Shown: positions 1 to 5,391 of the stretch, in pieces
Position numbering within the stretch: position 1 is the stretch's first letter
How the letters are laid out: the number at the start of each line of letters is the position of its first letter
Assembly (NCBI GenBank): GCA_030618325.1
Contig: JAUXDP010000191.1
Span: forward strand, 1 to 6,183
DNA: 6,183 nucleotides
Direction: 5' to 3'
Origin: Methylococcaceae bacterium
GTDB lineage: Bacteria > Pseudomonadota > Gammaproteobacteria > Methylococcales > Methylomonadaceae
Notes under the pieces: model-generated
The model's database searches: none
What the model was told of the DNA's origin: nothing
Seen by the model: the letters and a program-made list of their open reading frames with translations, nothing else
Translations under genes and position numbers: made by a program

Positions 1-7
1 TAGGGCG

Positions 8-37
8 GCATTCCCACGCAGAGCGTGGGAACGATGA
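8..37 (+). repeat. Palindromic REP-like repeat, single-hairpin copy
   Basis: A perfect inverted repeat, TTCCCACGC / GCGTGGGAA, with a 3-nt AGA loop lies at 11-31 and is followed by the family tail CGATGA. All 30 bases are the exact reverse complement of 723-752, the left end of the long repeat copy in queG. It sits about 40 nt beyond the stop codon of parE. The hairpin could slow or end transcription from parE, but no T-run follows it, so it is not called as a terminator. The copy may extend left beyond the window. Confidence 0.9.
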
Positions 38-44
38 GTGTGTA

Positions 45-59
45 GCGTGGGAACAATAA
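45..59 (+). repeat. Degenerate half-arm of the same repeat
   Basis: GCGTGGGAACAATAA matches the family end GCGTGGGAACGATGA at 13 of 15 positions. It lacks the pairing left arm, so it cannot form the hairpin alone. It lies 8 nt after the intact copy at 8-37 and is followed by another CGATGAT, suggesting a decayed tandem copy. Confidence 0.6.
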
Positions 60-79
60 ACGATGATATTTTCAGCAGC

Positions 80-382
80 TCAAGACAAATGTCTTTCTGG
101 ATCCATACGTGAATGTAAAATACGCAGTACTATATATTCCTGATCTGTCTCACGAAAATAAACCGTATGCTTTTTAATGCTGTAGGCATATAAACCTTGC
201 TCAATATCATTACGTTTTTTACCTATATTGCCCATGGTGCTTAAGGTTTGAAATGATTTTTTAATCAAATCAAGATACCTTTTTTTCTGTACAGCCCCCC
301 ATTCTTGCAGAGTGTCGGTAGCTATACCCTGCAAATCTTTTTTTGCAGAACTTGATAAGCGTAAGGGTTTAAAATTCGTCAA
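80..382 (-). CDS. parE: ParE-type toxin of a type II toxin-antitoxin system (RelE/ParE superfamily)
   Basis: This 100-residue protein has the size and pattern of a ParE toxin. Near the start it has the family-like LSSSAKKDLQGI segment, and at the end YIVLRILHSRMDPERHL, close to the 'RILHGRMDP..HL' C-terminus typical of the ParE family. Characterised ParE proteins poison DNA gyrase; RelE relatives cut mRNA on the ribosome. The ParE-like C-terminus and ParD-like partner favour the first, but the target cannot be read from sequence. The start is a TTG at 382-380 lying 14 nt inside the end of parD. No ATG occurs until residue 50, so TTG with translational coupling to the antitoxin is the best reading; it also fits keeping toxin below antitoxin. 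No frameshift or truncation is seen, so the toxin looks intact. Confidence 0.9.
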   Translation of the reverse strand: MTNFKPLRLSSSAKKDLQGIATDTLQEWGAVQKKRYLDLIKKSFQTLSTMGNIGKKRNDIEQGLYAYSIKKHTVYFRETDQEYIVLRILHSRMDPERHLS

Positions 383-617
383 AGAAGCGATCCAGATCTT
401 CTACTGAATTAAACACATAAGAATCACCACGACTGATTGCATCATCACCTTCGGCAATTGCTTCACGTAAATGCCCCAACTTGATATCACGTTCTTCTGC
501 GGTACGTTTTAATAACCTAATGGCTTCGCGCACCACTTCACTAGCGTTGTTATATTCACCTGATTCAGCACATTCCCGAACGAAGCTTTCTAATTGTGGT
601 GTTAAACTAAAATTCAT
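369..617 (-). CDS. parD: ParD-type antitoxin, ribbon-helix-helix protein
   Basis: This 82-residue protein fits the ParD/CC2985 antitoxin family. Residues 1-45 (MNFSLTPQLESFVRE ... NNASEVVREAIRLLKR) form the ribbon-helix-helix DNA-binding part: a short beta strand, then two helices joined at the YNNASE turn. The acidic C-terminal half (about 46-82, with EGDDAISRGDSYVF and DLDRFFDEF) is the usual toxin-wrapping segment. The protein should neutralise ParE and repress its own operon. ATG at 617-615 is preceded by AGG at 628-626 with an 8-nt spacer, a good ribosome binding site. It comes first in the operon and overlaps parE by 14 nt, the common antitoxin-first order. The operon lies just downstream of queG on the same strand. 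Confidence 0.92.
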   Translation of the reverse strand: MNFSLTPQLESFVRECAESGEYNNASEVVREAIRLLKRTAEERDIKLGHLREAIAEGDDAISRGDSYVFNSVEDLDRFFDEF

Positions 618-622
618 AGCGT

Positions 623-638
623 TTACCTTATATTACCT
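623..638 (-). promoter_or_regulatory. Candidate ParD operator: tandem AGGTAA boxes, one also the parD ribosome binding site
   Basis: On the minus strand AGGTAA occurs twice with TATA between, a 10-bp period, one helical turn. Ribbon-helix-helix repressors commonly bind short tandem boxes on one face of the helix, so this could be where ParD or ParD-ParE binds. The box nearer the gene (628-623) also supplies the Shine-Dalgarno AGG for parD. The boxes are seen directly; the operator role is inferred. Confidence 0.4.
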
Positions 639-661
639 GGATTACATAGCTTGGTAGTCTA

Positions 662-690
662 ATGCTAATCGCGAGACCAACTGATGTCAA
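662..690 (-). promoter_or_regulatory. Candidate sigma-70 promoter of parDE
   Basis: Read on the minus strand, a perfect -35 TTGACA (690-685) is followed after exactly 17 bp by TAGCAT (667-662), matching TATAAT at 4 of 6 positions. Transcription would start near 655, giving a leader of about 38 nt that contains the tandem AGGTAA boxes before parD. The -35 lies 20 nt past the queG stop, so read-through from queG may add to expression. Confidence 0.55.
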
Positions 691-709
691 ACTTTGCTAT
701 CAGTCTTTG

Positions 710-1888
710 TTATCCACCCGCCTCATCGTTCCCACGCTCTGCGTGGGAATGCAGCCTTGGACGCTCCGCGTCCAGTATCCGCGACGCAGAGCGTCTGGAG
801 ATGTGTTGCCACGCGGAGCGTGGGAACGATGAATGTTTTGTTAATGCCCATTGCACATGTTCTCTCACTATTTCTGAATGATGAGAGAGTTTAGCATTTA
901 ACTGAGTTTTTATTTGCTCACTAGCTGGTGCGTTGCCGAGTGCTACGGCTATGTTTCTTAGCCATTGTTCATATCCTATTCGCCTAATTGCAGAACCTTC
1001 TGTTTTAGTTAAAAATTCAGCTTCAGTCCAGGCGAAAACATCAAGCAGGTGTTGGCTATTTAATTGATGTCGAGGAGAATAATCTTTTTCTGCCGATAAC
1101 TTGGCAAATCGGTTCCAGGGGCATATCAACTGACAATCATCACAGCCGTAGATGCGGTTGCCAATTAACGGCCTTAGCTGTACTGGTATTGAGCCTTTTA
1201 ATTCGATGGTCAGATAGGAAACGCAAAGCCGGGCATCCACTCGATAAGGCGCAACTATGGCTTGGGTTGGACAGATATCCAGACAGGCATTGCATTTGCC
1301 GCAATGGTTGGTTGCCTTTTGATCGGTCGGTAATTCCAGGTCGGTATAGATCTCTCCTAAAAAAAACCATGACCCAGCTTTTCGGTTAATCAGGTTTGAA
1401 TGTTTACCGATCCAGCCTAATCCGGCTTTTTCTGCTATTGCCTTTTCTAATACTGGGGCACTATCAACAAAAGCACGATAACCAAATGGGCCCACCTCAT
1501 CTTGGATTTTATTGGCTAGTTTTTGCAGGCGTTTACGCATCAATTTATGATAATCACGGCCCAAGGCATAACGGCTTATATAGGCATCAACAGGGGTTTC
1601 TAGTGCTTGGTTTATCAATGGCTGCGTTTCAGGCAAATAATCCATACGCACTGAAATGACAGTTTTGGTATCGGGGTGCAATAATTCTGGGTGGCTGCGT
1701 TTTAAACCATGTTTTTGCATAAAACCCATCTCACCATGGAAACCTGCGTCCAACCACGTGGATAAATGTTGTTCAGCTTCCTGTAAATTTGTATCGCTAA
1801 TTCCCACTTGTTGAAAGCCGAGTTCTAGCCCCCAGCGTTTTATTTGTTGGGCTAGATTGTCGCGGTTTTTGGAGGAAAATTCTGTCAA
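710..1888 (-). CDS. queG: Epoxyqueuosine reductase QueG, with a repeat-derived C-terminal tail
   Basis: QueG reduces epoxyqueuosine to queuosine at wobble position 34 of tRNAs for Tyr, His, Asn and Asp, the last step of queuosine synthesis, using cobalamin and two [4Fe-4S] clusters in the cytoplasm. The N-terminal cobalamin-binding reductase part includes FVDSAPVLEKA (140-150), where D142 matches the catalytic aspartate. Cluster cysteines are C196, C199, C202, C206 (CGKCNACLDICP) and C222, C249, C252, C256 (CDDCQLICPWN). A HEAT-like end follows (about 300-350: YEQWLRNIAVALGNA, VREHVQWAL). The start is TTG at 1888-1886: an in-frame TAG lies 15 nt upstream, AGAGG sits 9 nt before it, and the N-terminus fits the family. 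Residues 1-352 resemble a complete QueG; residues 353-392 are encoded by the repeat at 723-832 plus a few flanking bases. The enzyme is probably still active, which is inference. It is divergent from nnrDE, as in E. coli. Confidence 0.95.
   Translation of the reverse strand: MTEFSSKNRDNLAQQIKRWGLELGFQQVGISDTNLQEAEQHLSTWLDAGFHGEMGFMQKHGLKRSHPELLHPDTKTVISVRMDYLPETQPLINQALETPVDAYISRYALGRDYHKLMRKRLQKLANKIQDEVGPFGYRAFVDSAPVLEKAIAEKAGLGWIGKHSNLINRKAGSWFFLGEIYTDLELPTDQKATNHCGKCNACLDICPTQAIVAPYRVDARLCVSYLTIELKGSIPVQLRPLIGNRIYGCDDCQLICPWNRFAKLSAEKDYSPRHQLNSQHLLDVFAWTEAEFLTKTEGSAIRRIGYEQWLRNIAVALGNAPASEQIKTQLNAKLSHHSEIVREHVQWALTKHSSFPRSAWQHISRRSASRILDAERPRLHSHAERGNDEAGG
723..832. repeat. 110-bp four-hairpin palindromic repeat (REP/BIME-like) inside the 3' end of queG
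   Basis: The element is bounded by exact 15-nt inverted ends, TCATCGTTCCCACGC (723-737) and GCGTGGGAACGATGA (818-832). Inside are four hairpins, each with a 3-nt loop: 729-749 (9-bp stem), 758-774 (7 bp, TGGACGC/GCGTCCA), 783-795 (5 bp, GACGC/GCGTC) and 806-826 (9-bp stem with one mismatch at 808). No transposase is encoded, so it would have to move in trans, perhaps by a REP-associated tyrosine transposase (RAYT); none is visible here. The right boundary coincides exactly with the codon boundary after QueG residue 352. Related copies are at 8-37, 45-59 and 2013-2062. Confidence 0.9.
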
Positions 1889-1897
1889 AAATGGAAG

Positions 1898-1902
1898 CCT
1901 CT
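1898..1902 (-). promoter_or_regulatory. queG ribosome binding site supporting the TTG start
   Basis: AGAGG on the minus strand lies 9 nt before the TTG at 1888. The in-frame TAG at 1903-1901 overlaps it and rules out any upstream start, so this site decides the call. Confidence 0.6.
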
Positions 1903-1915
1903 ATTTAGATAGTAA

Positions 1916-1943
1916 TTGCTCAGCCTATCGTTAAAGATATAAT
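1916..1943 (+). promoter_or_regulatory. Weak candidate promoter for nnrDE-tsaE
   Basis: A perfect TATAAT (1938-1943) lies 16 bp after TTGCTC (1916-1921), which matches TTGACA only in its first three bases. Start would be near 1950, giving a leader of about 125 nt that includes the repeat half-copy at 2013-2062. The region is very AT-rich, so a chance TATAAT is quite possible. No clear promoter for queG on the opposite strand could be picked out in the same 186-bp gap. Confidence 0.35.
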
Positions 1944-2012
1944 GTATGAAAATATTTTTTATATTCTAACTTATTATTTTCATTTCTCGCCCTGCGTTTG
2001 CTGTGCAGTCGT

Positions 2013-2062
2013 GACGCAGAGCGTCTTGGGATGCGTTCCCACGCGGAGCGTGGGGACGATAA
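2013..2062 (+). repeat. Right-half copy of the palindromic repeat in the nnrDE leader
   Basis: These 50 bases align without gaps to 783-832 of the long copy, with 44 identities. They keep the GACGC-AGA-GCGTC hairpin (2013-2025) and the end hairpin TTCCCACGC-GGA-GCGTGGGGA (2036-2056; one G-T pair). The final GATAA provides an in-frame TAA for the nnrDE frame at 2060-2062. Sequence to the left (about 1985-2012) is only loosely like the rest of the element, so the copy is truncated or decayed there. Confidence 0.85.
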
Positions 2063-2074
2063 AACACATTAATC

Positions 2075-3544
2075 ATGCCAAAATTACCCGAAAAACTCTA
2101 TAGCGCCGAGCAAGTTAGAGAACTTGACAGAATAGCCATTGAGGAATTTGAAATCCCGGGCTTTGATTTGATGACGCGCGCGGCACTGGTCAGTTTCAAG
2201 AATATCCGAATGAACTGGCGTGAAATTGAATCCGTTGCTGTGTTCTGTGGTTCCGGCAATAATGCGGGTGACGGGTATGTGCTGGCTCGTATTATGATGG
2301 AGGCAAGGCAGTCGGTAATTGTTTACGCTGTTACTCCGCCTGCTGAACTTAAGGGTGATGCGGTAACCGCTTATCAGGAATATAAAAATATTGGCGGCAA
2401 AGTCATGGGCTATCATCCTGATACTGAATATGTTGCCACTATCTTTGTTGATGCTTTGCTGGGTACGGGGATAAACCGAGAGGTTACTGGCCGTTATGCC
2501 GAAGCGATAGCATCTATCAATCAAGCCAATCAGCCCGTTATTGCCCTGGATGTTCCTTCAGGATTAAATGCTGATACTGGCGTCAAAATGGGTTGCGTGG
2601 TTTGTGCAGATGCAACTATTTGTTTTATCGGATTAAAGCGGGGACTTTTTACCGGTGATGCGGCTGATTATTGCGGGAAAATTTATTTTACCGATTTGGA
2701 TGTGCCTGGTCAGGTTTATCAGCAAGTACCTACTGAAGTGAAGTTGGTACAACCCCCCCATATCCATCCGCGTAAGCGATGTGCCCATAAGGGTAAATAC
2801 GGTCATGTGCTGATCATTGGTGGCGATAAGGGATATTCTGGTGCGGCGCGGTTAGCCGCAGGAACAGCCGCTAGGCTTGGCGCAGGGTTGGTAAGTGTTG
2901 CAACACACGTTGAACATGCGGGGTATATGGATTTAATCTTGCCGGAGGTGATGTGTCATGGTGTTGAAAATCAGCAGCAGTTACAACCATTATTGGATAA
3001 AGCCAGCATTATTGTTATTGGTCCAGGGCTTGGACAAAGTGAATGGGCTCAGGAGTTGATGTATGCGGCAATAGCTATGGACAAACCCTTACTGGTTGAT
3101 GCAGATGGCTTGAATTTACTGGCTCAAAACCCCCAGCATAATAACAATTGGGTTTTGACACCCCACCCTGGAGAAGCTGCAAGATTATTGGATTGTTCGG
3201 CAGCGGATATTCATCAGGATCGATTTGCTGCTGTTTTGGCGATACAGAAAAAATATGGTGGCCTGTGTGTATTAAAAGGGGCTGGTACATTGATCAGCGA
3301 TGGTCAGTCTATCGCGGTTTCCACCACGGGTAATCCTGGCATGGCTTCTGGTGGCATGGGGGATGTCTTGACTGGAGTCATAGCCGGTTTATTAGCGCAG
3401 GGCGCAGATAGTAATTGTGCTGCCAGTACCGGGGTCTATATTCATGGTCAAGCTGCCGATATTTCTGCTGACGAGCAGGGAGAAAGAGGGATGTTGGCCA
3501 GTGATTTGATAGTACATTTACGGCGCTTGGTAAACTCCAAGTGA
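2075..3544 (+). CDS. nnrD: Bifunctional NAD(P)HX epimerase / ADP-dependent NAD(P)HX dehydratase
   Basis: This cytoplasmic repair enzyme handles hydrated, inactive NADH and NADPH: one domain interconverts the R and S epimers, the other dehydrates the S form back to NAD(P)H using ADP. The YjeF N-terminal epimerase domain spans about residues 1-220, with CGSGNNAGDGYVLAR (58-72), DALLGTG (126-132) and DVPSGLNADTG (159-169). The ribokinase-like dehydratase domain spans about 230-487, with IIGGDKGYSGAARLA (247-261), IGPGLGQ (315-321), DADGLNLLA (342-350), TPHPGEAARLL (362-372), KGAGT (401-405) and GNPGMASGGMGDVLTG (419-434). Length, 489 residues, is normal for the fused form. The ATG at 2075 is the first start after an in-frame TAA at 2060, but no Shine-Dalgarno is visible in the 15 nt before it. 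It overlaps tsaE by 4 nt. In E. coli the fused protein is often called Nnr or YjeF. Confidence 0.95.
   Translation: MPKLPEKLYSAEQVRELDRIAIEEFEIPGFDLMTRAALVSFKNIRMNWREIESVAVFCGSGNNAGDGYVLARIMMEARQSVIVYAVTPPAELKGDAVTAYQEYKNIGGKVMGYHPDTEYVATIFVDALLGTGINREVTGRYAEAIASINQANQPVIALDVPSGLNADTGVKMGCVVCADATICFIGLKRGLFTGDAADYCGKIYFTDLDVPGQVYQQVPTEVKLVQPPHIHPRKRCAHKGKYGHVLIIGGDKGYSGAARLAAGTAARLGAGLVSVATHVEHAGYMDLILPEVMCHGVENQQQLQPLLDKASIIVIGPGLGQSEWAQELMYAAIAMDKPLLVDADGLNLLAQNPQHNNNWVLTPHPGEAARLLDCSAADIHQDRFAAVLAIQKKYGGLCVLKGAGTLISDGQSIAVSTTGNPGMASGGMGDVLTGVIAGLLAQGADSNCAASTGVYIHGQAADISADEQGERGMLASDLIVHLRRLVNSK
3524..3543 (+). promoter_or_regulatory. Hairpin over the nnrDE stop / tsaE start
   Basis: Bases 3524-3530 (CGCTTGG) can pair with 3537-3543 (CCAAGTG) around a 6-nt TAAACT loop: a 7-bp stem with one G-T pair. 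The right arm contains the whole GTG start of tsaE and part of the nnrDE stop. A ribosome finishing nnrDE would open it, so it may enforce translational coupling. The stem is short and could be chance. Confidence 0.35.
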
Positions 3545-3981
3545 GTGTGGTTTTAAATTCTGAACAGCAAACAGAGGCGTATGGCGCTGAATTATGGTCT
3601 ACCTTACCTGAAAAAACCATCGTATTTCTTCGTGGCACCTTGGGTGCAGGGAAAACCACTCTGGTACGTGGTTTCTTACGTGCTGCAGGTTTTGAGGGCG
3701 CTGTAAAAAGTCCAACTTATACACTGGTTGAAGAATACAACATTGCTGGTCGAAAGATATTTCATTTTGATTTATATCGGCTTAATGATCCAGAAGAGCT
3801 GGAATGGATAGGCATACAGGACTATTTTTCTGAAAATGCTGTCTGTTTTATTGAATGGCCGGAGATGGGGGCAGGGTGGTTGCCGGAAGCAGATGTAGAA
3901 ATCGAGATTACTCTTAAAGAACGAGGCAGAGTTTTAGAGATATTGAAGAAAATAGATACAATTAATATGAAAAAACAATAA
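3541..3981 (+). CDS. tsaE: tRNA threonylcarbamoyladenosine (t6A) biosynthesis ATPase TsaE
   Basis: TsaE is the ATPase that works with TsaD and TsaB to place t6A at position 37 of tRNAs reading ANN codons; it acts in the cytoplasm. The 146-residue protein has the Walker A loop GTLGAGKTT (32-40), the SPTYTLVEEY segment (57-66), FHFDLYRL (74-81) and the EWPE motif (105-108), all family hallmarks. The start is GTG at 3541, sharing GTGA with the nnrDE stop; no strong ribosome binding site is visible, consistent with coupled translation. The lysine-rich C-terminal tail (LKKIDTINMKKQ) lies beyond the conserved fold. Position after nnrDE and before an amidase matches E. coli yjeF-yjeE-amiB. Confidence 0.96.
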   Translation: MSVVLNSEQQTEAYGAELWSTLPEKTIVFLRGTLGAGKTTLVRGFLRAAGFEGAVKSPTYTLVEEYNIAGRKIFHFDLYRLNDPEELEWIGIQDYFSENAVCFIEWPEMGAGWLPEADVEIEITLKERGRVLEILKKIDTINMKKQ

Positions 3982-3986
3982 CATAC

Positions 3987-3995
3987 TGCTATAAT
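3987..3995 (+). promoter_or_regulatory. Extended -10 promoter element for amiB
   Basis: TGCTATAAT is a perfect extended -10 (TG, one base, TATAAT), six bases after the tsaE stop. No good -35 is present at the right distance, which extended -10 promoters can do without. Transcription would start near 4002, giving about 25 nt of leader before the ATG at 4027 but only about 7 nt before the TTG at 4009. Confidence 0.5.
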
Positions 3996-4026
3996 TTAAT
4001 TAAAAGTATTGTTATTGGGTGATGGT

Positions 4027-5391
4027 ATGCGGAAATTATTGATTTTCTGCGGTTTTTTGTTTTTCTTAAGCTTGTCTGGACAGCTTGCCGCTAAGCAGGT
4101 CAAGGTTGATTCGTTGCGATTCTGGACGGCTCCTGACTCTACTCGCCTGGTTTTTGGTGTCTCTTCAAATCCAGTACATAATATTTTTTTACTGGATAAT
4201 CCCAGTCGTTTGGTCATTGATTTCAAGAACACCTTTAAAAATAGAAGCATAATCCAACCCCCAGCTTCTCATCCTGTTCTCTCTCGTATTCGTAGCGCTC
4301 CTAGAAACAAAAGCAGTCTACGTGTCGTTATTGATTTAAAAAGGCCGGTTAATCCTCAGAGTTTTGTTTTAAAACCTAATAAAACTTATGGGCATCGTTT
4401 GGTTGTTGATTTAAAACACGGCGAACAAATTTCCAGGATAGCGAAAAAAACTACAACTACAATAATAAAAACGCCTACAAGAATATCGAAAAAAACGGCT
4501 CCATTCCCAATTAAGAGTGCGGCCAGTAGCTATTATCACCCTAAAGAGCTTGTGATAGCCATAGATGCAGGGCATGGCGGTGAAGATTCTGGTGCACTTG
4601 GATCGAGGGGAACGCAGGAAAAAAAGGTGGTGTTAGCTATCGCCAAAAAGCTTGAACGAATGGTCCATAATTATCCTGGGATGAAGCCAGTAATGGTACG
4701 CAAAGGAGATTATTATGTCGGCTTAAGGCAGCGAATGACGATTGCCAGAAAGGCCAGGGCAGATTTATTTATTTCTATACATGCGGATGCCTTCAAAAAA
4801 AGGTCTGTGAATGGCGCTTCTGTTTATACCCTATCAAACAAGGGCGCATCAAGCGAAGCAGCCCGGTGGTTGGCCAAGCACGAAAATGCAGCTGATTTAG
4901 TGGGTGGTGTTAGTCTGGATGATAAAAGTGACATGCTAAAAACGGTACTGCTGGATTTGTCGCAAACAGCAACCCAGGATGCCAGTTTTGATGTTGCTGG
5001 GAAGATATTAAAAAACTTTGGAAAAATCGGTCGCTTGCATTCTCATTCAGTACAGAATGCTGGATTTATGGTGTTAAAATCACCTGATATTCCTTCGATA
5101 CTGGTTGAAACTGCATTTATCTCTAATCCAGGCGAAGAGCGTAAATTACGCAGCAGTAAAGATCAGCAGAAAATGGCTAAAGCGATCTTTCGTGGGATTC
5201 TGGATTATTTTCAATATAGCGCCCCCGCAGAAATACGCATGGCCGGAACTAAACATAAAATCTCCCGTGGGGAAACCTTATCCGAGATTGCCGTCCAATA
5301 TGGCGTGAGCATGAAACGGCTTCGTTCAATCAATTCATTAGCCGGTAATAAAATTCAAGTTGGTCAGGTGTTGTCAATTCCGCAAGGATAG
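4027..5391 (+). CDS. amiB: Periplasmic N-acetylmuramoyl-L-alanine amidase with AMIN and LysM domains (AmiB/AmiC type)
   Basis: The enzyme cuts the amide bond between N-acetylmuramic acid and the stem peptide, splitting septal peptidoglycan during daughter-cell separation. From ATG 4027 it has 454 residues: signal peptide 1-22 (MRKLLIF..LAA, then KQ), AMIN domain about 24-130 for targeting, a Lys/Thr-rich linker about 136-170, Amidase_3 domain about 173-396, and one LysM peptidoglycan-binding domain about 409-452 (HKISRGETLSEIAVQYGVS). Zinc and catalytic residues are visible: H183 and E186 (DAGHGGEDSG), H252 (SIHAD) and E361 (LVETAFISN). The insert around ASSEAARWLAKHENAADL resembles the self-inhibiting helix of amidases activated by EnvC or NlpD; those partners are not in the window. 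A TTG at 4009 would add six residues before the positive n-region; ATG is preferred. The name amiB rests on position after tsaE; amiC is the alternative. Confidence 0.93.
   Translation: MRKLLIFCGFLFFLSLSGQLAAKQVKVDSLRFWTAPDSTRLVFGVSSNPVHNIFLLDNPSRLVIDFKNTFKNRSIIQPPASHPVLSRIRSAPRNKSSLRVVIDLKRPVNPQSFVLKPNKTYGHRLVVDLKHGEQISRIAKKTTTTIIKTPTRISKKTAPFPIKSAASSYYHPKELVIAIDAGHGGEDSGALGSRGTQEKKVVLAIAKKLERMVHNYPGMKPVMVRKGDYYVGLRQRMTIARKARADLFISIHADAFKKRSVNGASVYTLSNKGASSEAARWLAKHENAADLVGGVSLDDKSDMLKTVLLDLSQTATQDASFDVAGKILKNFGKIGRLHSHSVQNAGFMVLKSPDIPSILVETAFISNPGEERKLRSSKDQQKMAKAIFRGILDYFQYSAPAEIRMAGTKHKISRGETLSEIAVQYGVSMKRLRSINSLAGNKIQVGQVLSIPQG

Noticed and set aside
1..60. CRISPR-like array from the repeated GCGTGGGAAC motif
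   Set aside because: Copies are few, irregularly spaced, in both orientations and without spacers of constant length; they are dispersed palindromic repeats.
684..894. Two small plus-strand open frames of 65-66 codons with Arg/Ser-rich peptides
   Set aside because: They consist mainly of the palindromic repeat read on the other strand and lie antisense to the end of queG. They open because the repeat lacks stops, and neither has a convincing ribosome binding site.
1189..1659. Plus-strand open frames at 1189-1389 and 1396-1659
   Set aside because: They are antisense to the well-supported queG and show no recognisable domain.
4009..4029. TTG at 4009 as the start of the amidase
   Set aside because: It would put LLGDG before the positive n-region of the signal peptide, has no ribosome binding site, and sits only about 7 nt from the predicted transcript start. 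ATG at 4027 follows a GGGTGATGG stretch and gives a standard signal peptide.
5105..5308. Plus-strand open frame inside amiB, and minus-strand frames at 2084-2524, 3075-3290, 3378-3659 and 3996-4250
   Set aside because: All overlap strongly supported genes in another frame and have no recognisable domain.
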